52,878 nucleotides of DNA from Oscillatoria princeps RMCB-10 (GTDB lineage: Bacteria; Cyanobacteriota; Cyanobacteriia; Cyanobacteriales; Oscillatoriaceae), in contig JAHHHT010000047.1 of the NCBI GenBank assembly GCA_019359235.1, positions 1 to 52,878 on the forward strand. Direction: 5' to 3'. This document shows positions 35,458-47,500 of this stretch, in pieces. Made by a program: the position numbers and the translations under genes. The notes beneath the pieces are model-generated. The model was not told the origin of the DNA. It saw only the letters and a list, made by a program, of their open reading frames with translations, and made no database searches. The stretch's first letter is position 1, and every line of letters begins with the position of its first letter.

Positions 35458-35924
35458 TCGTTGTTTCTGATACGTCTCCGATTTGCTATCTGTTACTGAT
35501 TGAAAAAATTAACTTACTGCCGCAGTTATATGGGGAGGTGACGATTCCTCAAGCTGTTTTTGATGAACTGGGGGCGGCTGAGTCACCGGCTGCAGTCAAA
35601 AGTTGGATAAGGCAACCTCCTGAATGGCTGGAAATTAAGACAGCCGGTGTTTCCTCTGATGCTGGTTTGGAACTGCTTGATGCAGGGGAACGGGAGGCCA
35701 TCATTTTAGCTGAGCAACTGGCTGCCGGTTTAGTGGTGCTAGATGACAAAGCAGCAAGGCGGATAGCGGTGGCACGCGGTTTGAGAATTATCGGATTGCT
35801 TGGCATTTTGAAGGATGCTGCTAGAGCCGGTTTAATCGACCTAGCAGCCACTTTTGAACGGTTGCGAACCGTTGGTTTTTGGGTTGCGCCGAGCTTACTG
35901 CAACGGCTTCTGGACGAGGAATAA
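35454..35924 (+). CDS. DUF3368 PIN-domain toxin
   Basis: A 156-residue PIN-fold protein. The acidic catalytic set is visible: D6 (VVSDTSP), E38 (VFDELG), E79 (LDAGEREAI) and D97/D98 (VVLDDKAAR), in the order expected for PIN RNases. DUF3368 toxins pair with UPF0175 antitoxins as type II systems and are expected to cleave RNA when freed. The full acidic set suggests an active toxin. A degraded fragment of a second copy lies 700 bp downstream. Confidence 0.92.
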   Translation: MIVVSDTSPICYLLLIEKINLLPQLYGEVTIPQAVFDELGAAESPAAVKSWIRQPPEWLEIKTAGVSSDAGLELLDAGEREAIILAEQLAAGLVVLDDKAARRIAVARGLRIIGLLGILKDAARAGLIDLAATFERLRTVGFWVAPSLLQRLLDEE

Positions 35925-35986
35925 AGACTGTAACAGATTGCGAGCTTGCTGGGGAGATATAGCCTTTCTCATATTAGTGAGGTACT

Positions 35987-36022
35987 CAGAAACCCGGTTT
36001 CTTTAAGAAACCGGGTTTCTGG
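35987..36022. repeat. GAAACCCGGTTTC hairpin repeat
   Basis: AGAAACCCGGTTTCT followed by a short loop and AGAAACCGGGTTTCT, 60 bp after the toxin gene; may act as its terminator. Confidence 0.75.
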
Positions 36023-36479
36023 AGCGTACATCCAACTGAGAACCGCTATATAGGCGCAACCGGGCAAGCAAAAAGCCCCTTGTAGGCCGGCTGCCGGCGA
36101 CTGCCCCCACACGGGGCAAGCACAGGGGGATTGCCCCTACAGTTTTATCCCCAGATTGTGCGACGCCCCCACCGCTAAGAATGCAGTTTTACAATATGGA
36201 TGCACACGGATATGACCGGCTTGCTGGGTGAAGCCGGTTCGGCCTGGATTTTTTTACGATAGAATAGTTTTTGGAACCCCTAGGATTTTAGTTCTTATGG
36301 TGGGAAATTGACTGCGGTAAGCACTCTACTTTTACTGCTTAACCGGCTTCTTTTTCCTTCCTGCGTTGGAGAACAGAGTAAGTCGTGATAGTGGGGGCGG
36401 AACACTTTGGCGAATCCACACCGGCAAGTGAAAATCGCGGGGCAAATATATGCCGGTGATTGCACGTCGCGTCTCTATT
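36023..36479. other. Gene-free stretch with a short hairpin repeat
   Basis: ACGGGGCAAGCACAGGGGGA with TTGCCCCTAC (36111-36141) is a cyanobacterial-type hairpin repeat. The rest has no frame with coding features. Confidence 0.4.
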
Positions 36480-36485
36480 ATAACC

Positions 36486-36537
36486 CGGCGATTGGAAATC
36501 GCAGCTATACAAACAAAGTCCGCCTACGCGGACTTTA
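36486..36537. repeat. AAAGTCCGCCTACGCGGACTTT interspersed repeat
   Basis: GCGATTGGAAATCGC followed by AGCTATACAAACAAAGTCCG and its complement CGCGGACTTT. This two-hairpin sequence is a familiar cyanobacterial intergenic repeat. It gives a false plus-strand frame. Confidence 0.75.
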
Positions 36538-36641
36538 GAGAGCGTGGCAAATACACACCGGCGATTGGAAATTCACGCTCGACTTGCCTTTCGTCCGCCG
36601 GCACGGACGCCAGGAGAAAGCAAGGGCGTGTTATACTTAAA

Positions 36642-36715
36642 GTAGGGGCGGCTGAGTCACCGGCAGCAGTCCAAAATTTGGCAATTAGCCGGTGTTTCCT
36701 CTGATGCCTGAGCAC
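36642..36715 (+). pseudogene. Relic of a DUF3368 toxin gene
   Basis: GGGGCGGCTGAGTCACCGGC at 36646 matches 35574 in the intact toxin, and GCCGGTGTTTCCTCTGATGC at 36690 matches 35644. About 45 bp between the two blocks are missing and stops follow. This encodes only GAAESPAAV and a few residues in frame. Confidence 0.75.
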
Positions 36716-36881
36716 CGGCTCCCCCTGCAAGGTCGATGGCTGCAGTCGATTAGTTTAATCGAGGACTAAAATTGCCAAGGCGCTGGGAATGCACTCCCGG
36801 AAAAATACCGGCAGCGCCACCGGCACGCGAGCTATTTCCTGAAACAGCTGAGCCGCCTGCCACACCGAGCGCTTGAGCCGG

Positions 36882-38222
36882 TTAGTGGGTTTTAGTAGCA
36901 GTTTCACTAGCAATGGCATCCGGCAGCTCATCTTCCAGTAGCCGCAAGCGAGGATACTGATAACCGACAACAGTTGTTAGCATGACCATCGCCCCTGAAA
37001 TTGCCAACAGCAGACCAATGCCGCGACCTGTACCAACGCCGATAATTTGTCCGATGCTTCCTGCTAACAAACCGTTGGTTGCCATTAAAGGTTCAAAGAT
37101 GCGATCAGCTAGAGGGCCAGCAACGAGATAACCAAGCGGTAGGGATGACCCACCGAGCGCTCGTCGAACTGCAAACACCCTTCCCTGCACCTCGGGTGCG
37201 ACTTTGGTCTGTAAAATTGCTTGGCCGGAGCCCAGGAAAAATGCGGCGCTGAAATAGGCACCAAACCCCGCGACCATAATCAGGGGAATCGAAGCCCGCA
37301 CTCCCATGAAGAATATGCTCAGACCGATCAGCAGCTCAAAGCCAAATACCGCGTACATACGGCGTTTCGGGCCTCCCCAAACGCTCATCAGAATGCTTCC
37401 GACTACCATACCGCTGCAAGCAATGGACTGTACAGTACCCAGGACAGCGACAGGTGCGAAAGCTAGGATTACAGGTGCGAACAACACCTGAGCGATGCCG
37501 ATCGCGAAGTTGCCGATCGCGATGAAAATTAGCAGCCCCAGCAGTCCTGGGCGGGCGGTGATGTAAGTCCATCCGTCAGCCATTTCTCGCAGCAGGCTTG
37601 GAGCCCCGGCTTTCCTGACAGTATTAGTATTGGTCTTGGCATCAGGGAAGCGGATACTTATCAGAGTTGCTAGGGAAAACAGAAAGGTGGCAAAGTCGGT
37701 AAGGATGATGCCCGGAAGGTGGATGAGGCTCAGAAGTCCAGCCGCCAGCATCGGCGCGAGGAACTGGGCGGCGGCTTCTCCTAGCTGAATCATCCCGCTG
37801 GCGCGACCCAAATGCTGTTTGGGAACCAGTAGGGTGGTGGCGGCGCTATAGGCTGGCCATTGAAAGGCGCTAAAGGCAGAACTGACGGCGACTGCTAGAT
37901 AGATGTGCCAGATTTCCAAGCGACCTGTAACCAGGAGAAGGGCGATCGCCACCGTACTTAAACCGGCACCGGAATCACTCAGAATCATTGCCCAGCGGCG
38001 GTTCCATCGGTCTATTAGGGCACCCGCGAAGGGAAAGAGTAGGAGCGCCGGTAGCCTAGCAAACACAGAAATGAGAGCGAACTGAGTGACTGAGCCAGTG
38101 CGTTCATAGACCCACACCCCAAGAGCAAAGCTCGTCAGACCCGACCCTATCAGGGAGACAAGCTGTCCGCACCAGATGAGGAGGAAAACCCGCATTCCTT
38201 GAGCTACAGGGCGTTTTGCCAT
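36882..38222 (-). CDS. MFS exporter of the NRPS locus
   Basis: A 446-residue transporter with about 12 helices, of the MFS_3/EntS-like exporter group: LIWCGQLVSLIGSGLTSFAL at the start, the inter-helix motif DRWNRRWAMILSD, and GRVFAVRRALGGSSLPLGYL in the second half. Members export siderophores, macrolides or peptides with proton exchange in the plasma membrane. The ATG at 38222 lies five bases after the stop of the thioesterase relic and ~370 bp after the NRPS stop on the same strand, so it is the probable exporter of the NRPS product. Basic cytosolic ends and an acidic C-terminus (EDELPDAIASE) are visible. Confidence 0.9.
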   Translation of the reverse strand: MAKRPVAQGMRVFLLIWCGQLVSLIGSGLTSFALGVWVYERTGSVTQFALISVFARLPALLLFPFAGALIDRWNRRWAMILSDSGAGLSTVAIALLLVTGRLEIWHIYLAVAVSSAFSAFQWPAYSAATTLLVPKQHLGRASGMIQLGEAAAQFLAPMLAAGLLSLIHLPGIILTDFATFLFSLATLISIRFPDAKTNTNTVRKAGAPSLLREMADGWTYITARPGLLGLLIFIAIGNFAIGIAQVLFAPVILAFAPVAVLGTVQSIACSGMVVGSILMSVWGGPKRRMYAVFGFELLIGLSIFFMGVRASIPLIMVAGFGAYFSAAFFLGSGQAILQTKVAPEVQGRVFAVRRALGGSSLPLGYLVAGPLADRIFEPLMATNGLLAGSIGQIIGVGTGRGIGLLLAISGAMVMLTTVVGYQYPRLRLLEDELPDAIASETATKTH

Positions 38223-38226
38223 CTTA

Positions 38227-38386
38227 TTAATTCTCTGCTTTGAGGTTAGTTGCTAGCTGTTGAGCTAAAAGCTGAACGTGGGGGGCTCGGAGAATGGCAT
38301 AGTGATCGCTTGGAATTGAGTGAATATCTTGGCTGCCAGTTGCTAATTCATATCCTGTCCGATAGCATCGATTGTGTTTTGTACCC
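38227..38386 (-). pseudogene. Thioesterase (NRPS release domain) C-terminal relic
   Basis: On the minus strand the frame ending in TAA at 38227-38229 reads GYELATGSQDIHSIPSDHYA, then ILRAPHVQLLAQQLATNL. This is the C-terminal end of an NRPS/PKS type I thioesterase, with the catalytic histidine in the SDHYAILR motif. About 50 codons are open; upstream the frame meets a stop and the serine and aspartate parts are absent. It sits between the NRPS stop and the exporter start, exactly where a terminal thioesterase domain would end. It is taken as the leftover of a deletion. Confidence 0.72.
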
Positions 38387-38590
38387 TGATACAAAGAACC
38401 TTAAATTTTCTTGGGCCTAGCTTCCGCGCTCCCCCGCTATCCACAAACGAAGTAGTCGGACACGATATCACAAGGGTGGCTGTGTTGGATATCAAATGGA
38501 TAGCGGCGTAGTAAGCCGCGTCGCCAGAGTAGACAATGGTGCCACCAGGAATAGGGGTAGATGATCGCGCTTGTTTAGGGTCTGCACTAG
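38387..38590. other. Junction between NRPS stop and thioesterase relic
   Basis: Contains the inverted repeat CCGCTATCCA (38435-38444) and TGGATAGCGG (38497-38506) and no coding frame that matches A, T or TE domains. It is a candidate deletion or insertion scar. Confidence 0.45.
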
Positions 38591-41500
38591 CTAGTGTAGT
38601 TCACGAACAAAATCTCCCAGTATAATTTTTAAATCCTCAAGTATCTGAATAATTGTTGATGGCTCAAAGCAGCGGAGATCGCTTGTGATACGCAGCAACA
38701 ATTCCGTATCTGGTTCAACCACAAGGTTGAGTGGATAGTGCCAGAAGTCAACACCATCAAAGTCAGAGAACTCCAAACTATTCTCTGAGTTCTGTTGTGC
38801 CAACTTCTCGCGAGTTGGGTAGTTTTGAAAGCGCAAGTTGCTTTCAAACAAAGGAATTTCCTGGGGTATATTACCCATCCAGTGAATCTCCATCAAGGGG
38901 GTGTATGAGTAATACTCGCGTTCTATCTGCTGAGCTTGCAACAGCATAAGCCAGGGCAACAGCTCAGTTTCTTCAGGCACTTGTACTCGCACGGGTAAAG
39001 TATTAATGAACATTCCCACCATTGATTCGACTCCAGACAAAGCAGGAGGGCGACCGGACACAGTAGACCCAAATACAACGTCAGACTGACCGCTGTAACG
39101 GCTCAACAACAGAGCCCAAGCGCCCTGCACCAGAGTGTTAAGCGTCAGATTATGCTGCTGTGCAACGAACCTGAGAGCGGCTGTCGCCGTTGCCGATAGC
39201 TGTAGCCGCTCGTGGTAGTAGAGTGGCTTTTGGCCATCTTGATGCTCCAGCGCTCGGCGTACTCCCAGAGGAGTAGGAGAAAAGCCTAAGATAGCCTGCT
39301 GCCAAAACGCCTCGGCACCGGAGAGGTCTTGTTCAAGCAACCACCCAATGTAGTCACGATATGGACGGGGAGGAGTATAGTGCAAAGTCTCATCTTGGTT
39401 AAGGGCTTCATAAAAAGCAAAAACTTCTTGCATAAGTATGGGCGCACTCCAACCATCTATCAGCAAGTGATGGCATGTCCAAACAAATTTGTAGCGCTCA
39501 GACGACAGCTTAACGAGGGCCAAGCGCATCAAGGGAGCCTGGTTTGGTTGAAAGCCTAACTCAAGCTCTTTTCTGAGAAAAACCTCTAACTGCTGTTGTT
39601 GCTCACTTGCTGTCAAACTCTGCCAGTCATAATGCGACCAAGGTAATTCTATTGTTGAATGGACGACTTGAAGGGGCTTGTCGAGTTCTTGCCAGCGGAA
39701 AGAGGTGCGGAAAACCTGGTGCATTGTTACTAATTGTTCCCATGCCTGTTTGAACGCCGAACAGTTCAACTTCCCATGTATCGTGAAGCTCGTTTGCACG
39801 AAATATGCACTATCCTCTGGGGTACGAACAGTATGAGAGAGCATGACTTGCTGCTGTGGCGAAAGTGGATAGATGTCCTCTATATCCTTTTCGTCTGCCA
39901 GTAAGCGCTGAAGTTTTGGGCGATCTAGTTTTGCAAGTGGGAAGTCTGAAGGCGTGTATCCTCCAGCATCAGGAGACTGGCAGTGTGCAATGAGCGATCG
40001 CAGCGCTTCTATATATTCCCGCGCCAGTTCCTCAATTGTGGCACGTTGGTGATAGTTAGCGCTGTAAGTCCAATCCAGTTGTAACTGACCTTCGGCTACA
40101 AGCCCGTTAACATCTAGCAGATGACTGCGGTGCTCTTGCAGGCTATGTGCAGAGCCGACTGATTCTTTTGCTGGTTTAAATAGAGAATCTTTAAGCATTC
40201 CCCAATCGAATTGCCCCAGGTAGTTGAAACTTACCTCAGCCGTTGGCAGCGCTTGCAGCTTCTCGGCAACCTCTGCATCTTCACTCAGGAAGCGTAGCAA
40301 CCCGTAGCCGATGCCTCGGTTGGGTACGGCACGGAGTTGCTCTTTGATAGACTTTAAAGTTTCCCCTAGATTGTCCGTTGCTTCCAGCTCTAAAAGCACG
40401 GGGAAGATCGTCGTAAACCAACCGATTGTGCGCGACAAGTCCACGTCTGACAAAATTTCTTCTCGCCCATGACCTTCGAGATCGACTAGCACAGAACGTG
40501 AGCCGCTCTTTGCAGCCAAGACCTGCACCAATGCAGTCAGCAGTACGTCGTTAATCTGGGTGCGGTAGGCTCTTGGAACATCTTGAAGCAGGGCGCGGGT
40601 TTCTTCAACATTAAGGGATACCGACACGGTGCGGGCATCCGCTACGGTGTTAGCACCGACTGTATAGTCCACTGGCAGACGAGTTATCTGCTTGCGTGAA
40701 ATGTCTTGCCAATAAGTTAGTTCTTTCCGGGCTGCATCGGAGCGTGCGTACTCGTTCAGTTTGATAGCCCAATCCCTGAAAGAGGTAGTTTTGGGAGGAA
40801 GTTGAATTGGTTTGCCGGTTTGGAGTTGCTGGCAGGCTGTTTGCATATCTTCTAGTAGAATTCGCCAGGAAACTCCATCAACTGCTAAGTGATGGATGAC
40901 TAGCAGCAGGCGAGAGGGTTTGTGAGAACCCAGATTGAAAAGAGCAACCCGCACGAGTGGCCCATTCGATAGGTTCAAGCTTGCTTGCAATTCGGAAGCT
41001 TTAGCTTCCATCTTTAATATTGAGGCGGTTTCTGGCAGTGCCGACAAATCCACTTGGGAGAAAGGCACAGCCTCATCGGGTAAGGCATTGACTTGCTGCC
41101 AGCCTTCTGAAGTTTGACTGTAACGCAAGCGCAGGGCATCGTGATGTACTAACAATTGTTGCACCGCTCTTTCTAACAAAGCGGGATCGAGCTCTTGTGG
41201 TACTTCCAGTAGGAACGCTTGGTTAAAGTGGTGCAGTGCGGGTAGATTTTTTTCAAAGAACCAGTGCTGGATGGGTGTTAGCGGTAATGGCCCCCCAACC
41301 AAACCTTGTTCTGCTTTTGCCGTTTCAGTGGCCATCGCCACTGATGCCAACTCAGCGATTGTCTGGCGTTCAAATAGCTGCTTGGGAGTGAGTTGCAGTC
41401 CGGCTTGATTGGCTTTAGAAATAATCAGAATACTGAGAATAGAATCTCCACCCAATTCAAAAAAGTTGTCGTAAATGCCTACTTGCTCTAAGTGGAGAAC

Positions 41501-44500
41501 CTCACGCCAAATTTTTGCCAATGTTTGTTCTGACTTTGTAGCCGGTGCTACTTTGAGGGCTTTTTCTTGACGAGTTGTTTGAGGTCTTGGTAGCGCCTTA
41601 CCGTCTACCTTGCCGTTGGGTGTTAGTGGTAAAGAATCCAGCATCACGAACGCTGCAGGTATCATGTAATTGGGCAGTTTCTCTTTAAGAAAATCGCGCA
41701 AATCTTTGCTGGCGATCGCTTCGGAGTGGTTAGGGACAATGTAAGCTGTCAGATATTTTTGACCGGGAAAATCTTCTCGCGCTATAACCGCATTTCCTCG
41801 CACGCCTGGATACTGCGCGATCGCTGTTTCAATTTCTCCAAGTTCAATACGGAAGCCGCGAATTTTTACTTGGTTGTCAATGCGACCCAGAAATTCGATG
41901 TTTCCGTCTGGTAGGTAACGGGCTTTATCGCCAGTTTTGTAGAGACGTTCACCTGGTTTATCGCTGAAGGGATGCGGAATAAATTTCTCATTAGTCAAAT
42001 CGGGTCGATTCAGATATCCCCGCGCCAGACCATCTCCACCAATGTACAGCTCGCCAGGAACTCCGACAGGCACCGGTTGCATCTGGGTGTCGAGCAAATA
42101 AACCTGCGTGTTGGCTATAGGGCGACCAATAGGAATCGTTGTAGCTTCTTCTGGAACATCCTGTACCAAGTACCAGGTAGTAAATGTTGTGTTTTCGGTA
42201 GGCCCATACACGTGAAGCACTCGCTGAGGTGAACCCTTCTTGAGTACCTCTTTGACCCATTTAGGCTCGACCGCTTCTCCTCCAAATAGAAGATAGCGCA
42301 CCGATTGAATTGCCGAGGGCACTTCTCTAGTTAGCAAATTAAACAAAGCAGTTGTTAAGAATAATACGGTAACGCCTTGATCGTGAATTTGAGCTGCAAA
42401 GTCATTAGGAGAAAGGGCTACATTTTGGGTTATAATAACGAGTTTTGCCCCGTTAACTAAGGCTCCCCAAATCTCAAATGTAGCGGCATCGAATGAAAAG
42501 TTTGAGGCAAAAGCCACTACATCTAGAGGTTGTAAGTTGATGTAGTTTGTATTGAGTACCAAGCGGTTTACTGCTTGGTGTGGCACAGCAACTCCTTTAG
42601 GTTTCCCTGTAGACCCTGACGTGTAGATAACATAGGCCAGGTTATCGGGCGCTACTGTGCTGCTGGGGTTTTTCTTACTGTGGAAAGCAATTTTTTCTAT
42701 GTCCCTATCCAGACAGACAACACGCGCAGAGTTTAGGGGAAGTTTCTCGACCAGCTTTTCTTGGGTGAGCAGCACCGATACCGAGGAATCTTCTAGCATG
42801 AAAGCCAATCGCTCTTGTGGATAAGCAGGGTCAATAGGGACGTAAGCACCACCGACTTTGAGAATGCCTAAGATTCCTATAACCATCGCCAAGGAACGCT
42901 CTACACACAGACCGACCAATACTTCTGGCCTTACACCCAGCGACCGCAGGTAGTGGGCGAGTTGATTTGCCCTTTCGTTCAGTTCCCTATAGGTGAGATG
43001 TTCCCCTTCAAACACTACTGCCACAGAAGAGGGCGATCGCGTAACCTGTTCCTCAAACAACTGATGGATACACTTATCGTTGGGATACTCTGTTTGATTG
43101 TTATTCCAGTCTATCAGTAGCTGGTGCCGCTCTCGATCTGCGAGCAGTGGTAAAGCGGAAATCATTTGTTGAGGATTAGCTGCGATCGCCTCGAGTAAAG
43201 TCTGGAAATGTCCAGCCATCCTCGCGATGGTAGTCTCATCAAAAAGGTCAGCATTATATTCCCATTCGCCTACCAATCCATCAGCAGTATTATCCATTGA
43301 TAGGGTCAAATCAAACTTTGCTGTGCCGATTTTCACTGGATACAAGCTTCCTGTTAACTCAGGCAGTTTCAGAGAAGGAACTCCTGCGTTGTCGAGGGCA
43401 AACATCACCTGAAATAGTGGCGTATAGCTTAAGTCTCGCGTTGGTTGCAATATCTCTACCAACTGCTCGAAGGGCAGGTCTTGATGTGTGTAAGCTTGCA
43501 GCGCCACTTCCCTGACTCTGCGGAGTAACTCCTCAAAACTGGGGTCGCCGTCGAGGTGGGTTCGCAGCACTAAAGTATTGACAAAAAAGCCAATTAATCC
43601 TTCAATTTCCCTTCGGTTGCGACCAGCTACCGGCGTACCCACTACGATGTCATCGGAACCTGATAAGCGGTAGAGTAATGTTTGAAACGCTGCAAAAAGC
43701 GTCATAAACAGAGTGACTCCCGTTCGCTTGCTCAGAGCGGTAAGTTTCGCGCTCAACTCTTTGTCAAGGGCTGCATAGTGATATCCTCCCTGAAAAGTAA
43801 AAACAGCTTTTCGCGGTCGGTCTGTCGGCAATTCTAATAAATCCGGAGCGTTCTTGAGTTGTTCCTTCCAGTAGTGAAGCTGAGTTTCCAGTATTTCTCC
43901 AGAGAACCACTGTCGCTGCCAAACCGCAAAGTCGGCATATTGTACTGGCAACAGAGGTAAAGCTGGAGGCTTTCCAACGCTGAAGGCTTTATAAAGTTCT
44001 GTTAATTCTCGTATGAATATGCCCAGTGACCAACCATCAGAAATAATGTGATGCATGGTGAGCAGCAAGACATACTCTGTTTCACCTAATTGCAGCACCG
44101 TACCTCGAAGTAAAGGCTCTTGCTCCAAGTTAAAAGGCCGATTACCTTCTTCATTTGCCAATTGTTGTGCCTCGATTTCTCGCGAACTTTCAGGTAAATG
44201 AAGCAAGTCCACGACAAGCAGTTTCAAATTCAAAGTCGAGGCGATAATCTGAACAGGTTGACCTTCTTCTCCTGTTGTGAAGTTTGTGCGGAAGGCTTCA
44301 TGCCTCTGGATAATTTCGTTGATGCTGCTCTGTAGCGCCGCTATATTTAGCTGACCGCTAAGGCGCAAAGCCAGCGGGATATTGTAAAGTGAACTGTTTG
44401 GCTGTAACTGATCGAGAAACCACAGCCTAGCTTGAGCGAAAGATAATGGGATGCTCTTTGACCTTGGAATTGATAGAAGAGGCAGAGTTTCTACAGATTG

Positions 44501-47500
44501 TCCATTTTTGAGCGAATTCTCAATCAGCTCGGCAAATTCAGCAATCGTGGGAGCTTCAAAGAAATTGCGGAGTGGTAATTCCACGGCCAAGATGTCCCGC
44601 ACCCTTGAAATCACTTGAATGGTTAATAAGGAATGTCCGCCTAGTTCAAAAAAGTTGTGGTGAACGCCCACAAGTTCAATTCTCAAGACATCCGCCCAAA
44701 TGCTAGCTAGCATCTCTTCAATAGGAGTTCTTGGGGCTACTAATGACCATTGCAGTTCGGGTTTAAATTCTGGTGCTGGTAGGGCTCGGCGGTCTACTTT
44801 GCCATTAACTGTCAGTGGCAGCGCCTCTAGAATCACAAAAGTAGCAGGCACCATATATTCGGGCAGTTGCTCAAAAAGGAAGCGGCGCAGGTCGCTCCAT
44901 GTTGGTGCGGGCTCCTGTTTGGGGACAACGTAGGCAACTAAGCGCTTGTCCCCCGGAGTGTCTTCCCTGGCAATGACCACTGCTGAGCGCACATCGGGGT
45001 GTTGCACCAGCAGCGATTCGATTTCTCCGAGTTCGATGCGGAAACCGCGAATTTTTACCTGGTTGTCAATGCGACCGAGAAATTCGATGTTGCCGTCGGG
45101 TAGGTAACGGGCTTTATCGCCGGTTTTGTAAAGGCGGGCTTCTCCAGGGGCACCAGCAAAAGGGTTGGCAATAAATTTTTCTGCCGTCAGTTCGGGCCGG
45201 TTGAGGTAGCCTCTTCCCAAACCGGCACCGCCGATATACAGTTCACCGGCAGTACCAACAGGCACCGGCTGGAAGTGGGAATCGAGGATATAAATCTCGG
45301 TGTTTGATATGGGGCGACCGAGAGGAACCGTCTGAGAATCGCGCCTCACTTGCCCGTGCTTCACCTGATAAGTTAGTACCCCTACCGTCGTTTCTGTTGG
45401 CCCGTAGTGATTGAAAATAAGACTGTCTGGCGCACATTCCCACACTTTCTCCACTAACTCCCAGCTCAGCGCTTCCCCACCCAAAATTAACCGCTTGCGA
45501 GGCAAAATTGATGCCGTCTCGGCGAGGAGTGCTTTTAGGTGAGAGGGAACAATTTTCAAGCAGTCGATCGCGTGCTGGCGAAAATATTCTGCTAGCGCTT
45601 TAGGATCGGTTGCCCTGTCTTGGGAGATGATATGCAGGCATCCACCCCCACATAATGCGGGGAAAATTACCGTGTTGCCCAAGTCGGCGGCAAAGGTAGA
45701 AACGGTGGCAAAACTCGCATTTGGCACGTTGAGAATTTGCTGAATGCTGTGGAGGTAATTGAGAAGCTGCCGGTGTTCGATCGCGACTCCTTTGGGGGTG
45801 CCGGTGGAGCCAGAGGTGTAAATTACATAAACCAGATGTTCAGGCCTCACCACACTGACCGGGTTTTCCTCGCTTTCCAGAGCGATCGTCTCCCAGTCTG
45901 TGTCCAAGCAAACCGCATCGGTCTGGCGAGTGAGAAGTCCGTCAACTAAGTGCGAGCTTGTTACAAGCACCGGCACCTGAGAGTCCTCCAGCATAGCAGC
46001 CAGTCGCTGTTTGGGGAAGGCGGGGTCTAGGGGCACGTAAGCGCCACCGGCTTTGAGAATACCCAGCAGCCCCACCATCATTTCTAAGGAGCGCTCTACA
46101 CAGATGCCAACCAGCACCTCCGGTTTAACACCCAATTTTTGCAGATGGTGCGCCAGTTGATTGGCTTTGGCGTTCAACTGGCGGTAGGTGAGTGGCTTGT
46201 CTTCAAACACCACTGCCACAGCATCGGGCGTTAGCTCAACCTGGACTTCAAATAGCTGGTGGACGCACTTCTGAGATTTTAAAGCGAATCCAAGTTGGGA
46301 AGAAGCGTAGTTTTTCCTCTTTTCTCCCCCTCTTCCCTTGAGAGATGGGCTAGCGGTGAGGGCGGCAAAGGAACTTTTAATCTGGACGATGTTTGTGTTG
46401 TTCCATTCCACCAATAACTGATGTCTTTCGGCAGCAGTGAACAGGGGCAACTCTGACAGTTTTTGATGGGGGTTGGCAACAATCCCCTCTAGCAGATTTT
46501 GAAAATGCCCCGCCATTCGAGATATGGTAGCCCCATCAAACAAATCTGTATTGTATTCCCAGCCTACCTGGAAAACTTCTCCCATTTCCATCACCATCAC
46601 ATCCAGGTCAAAGGTTGCCCCCCGTTGATGGCCGATTGGGTATGGCTCCATCTTAAACCCTAGTTCTTTTCCTGACTCACACCAACGTTGCTTTTGCCAA
46701 GTGAAGTTGACTTGGAACAGAGGAGAGCGACTGGGATCTCGTTGAGGCTGAAGTTTCTCAACTAACAGTGGAAAAGGATAATCCTGATGTCTCTGAGCTT
46801 CTTTAACTTTGCTACTTAGCTGAGCCAACAAATCTTGGAATGTCAGGTTTCCCGAAAGGGAAGCCCGCAAAACGACGGAGTTTACGAAATAACCAACAAC
46901 TCCTTTAAATTCTCGACCGGGCCTCCCCAGCATTGGGGTTCCTACAAGGATATCTTCTTGATTTGTATAGCGGTAAAGCAACGCAAAATAAGCTGCCAGC
47001 ATCAGCTTATAAAGAGTTGTACCTGTAGCTCTAGCTACCTCTCCCAGTCCTCGAATTAATTCTTCATTTAGCCGAAAAATATGCGTTTCTCCCCGAAAGC
47101 TCTGCACCGGCGGTCGGGGTCTGTCTGTTGGCAAGTTTAGGATTGGTAACTCACCCGATAATTGTTTTTGCCAGTATTCCCAAAGTTTTTCTCCCTTTGG
47201 ACCCGATAGCATTTCGGACTGCCAATGTACAAACTGGGGATAGGGCGTATTTTTAGGAAGAGAATCTTCTATCTGCTGAAGGCTAACTTGTTCCGTTTCG
47301 GCAGTATACCAGAGTCGCAATTCATTAAAAAGCAAATCGCTAGACCATAAGTCGCTGGCAATATGATGCATTGTCAGCAATAAAATATGTTCTCGTTCTG
47401 AACGAGTAAATAAAGTAACTCGCCATGCTGGTTCTTTTTCTAAATTGAATAGACGCTCTGCTTCTAAGAAAATTTTCTCTTTTAATTCATTTTCATTCCA

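Noticed and set aside
38387-38590. Remaining thioesterase or carrier-domain coding sequence between NRPS and relic
   Set aside because: None of the three minus-strand frames shows an LGGxS, GHSxG or adenylation motif, and stops interrupt the relic frame.
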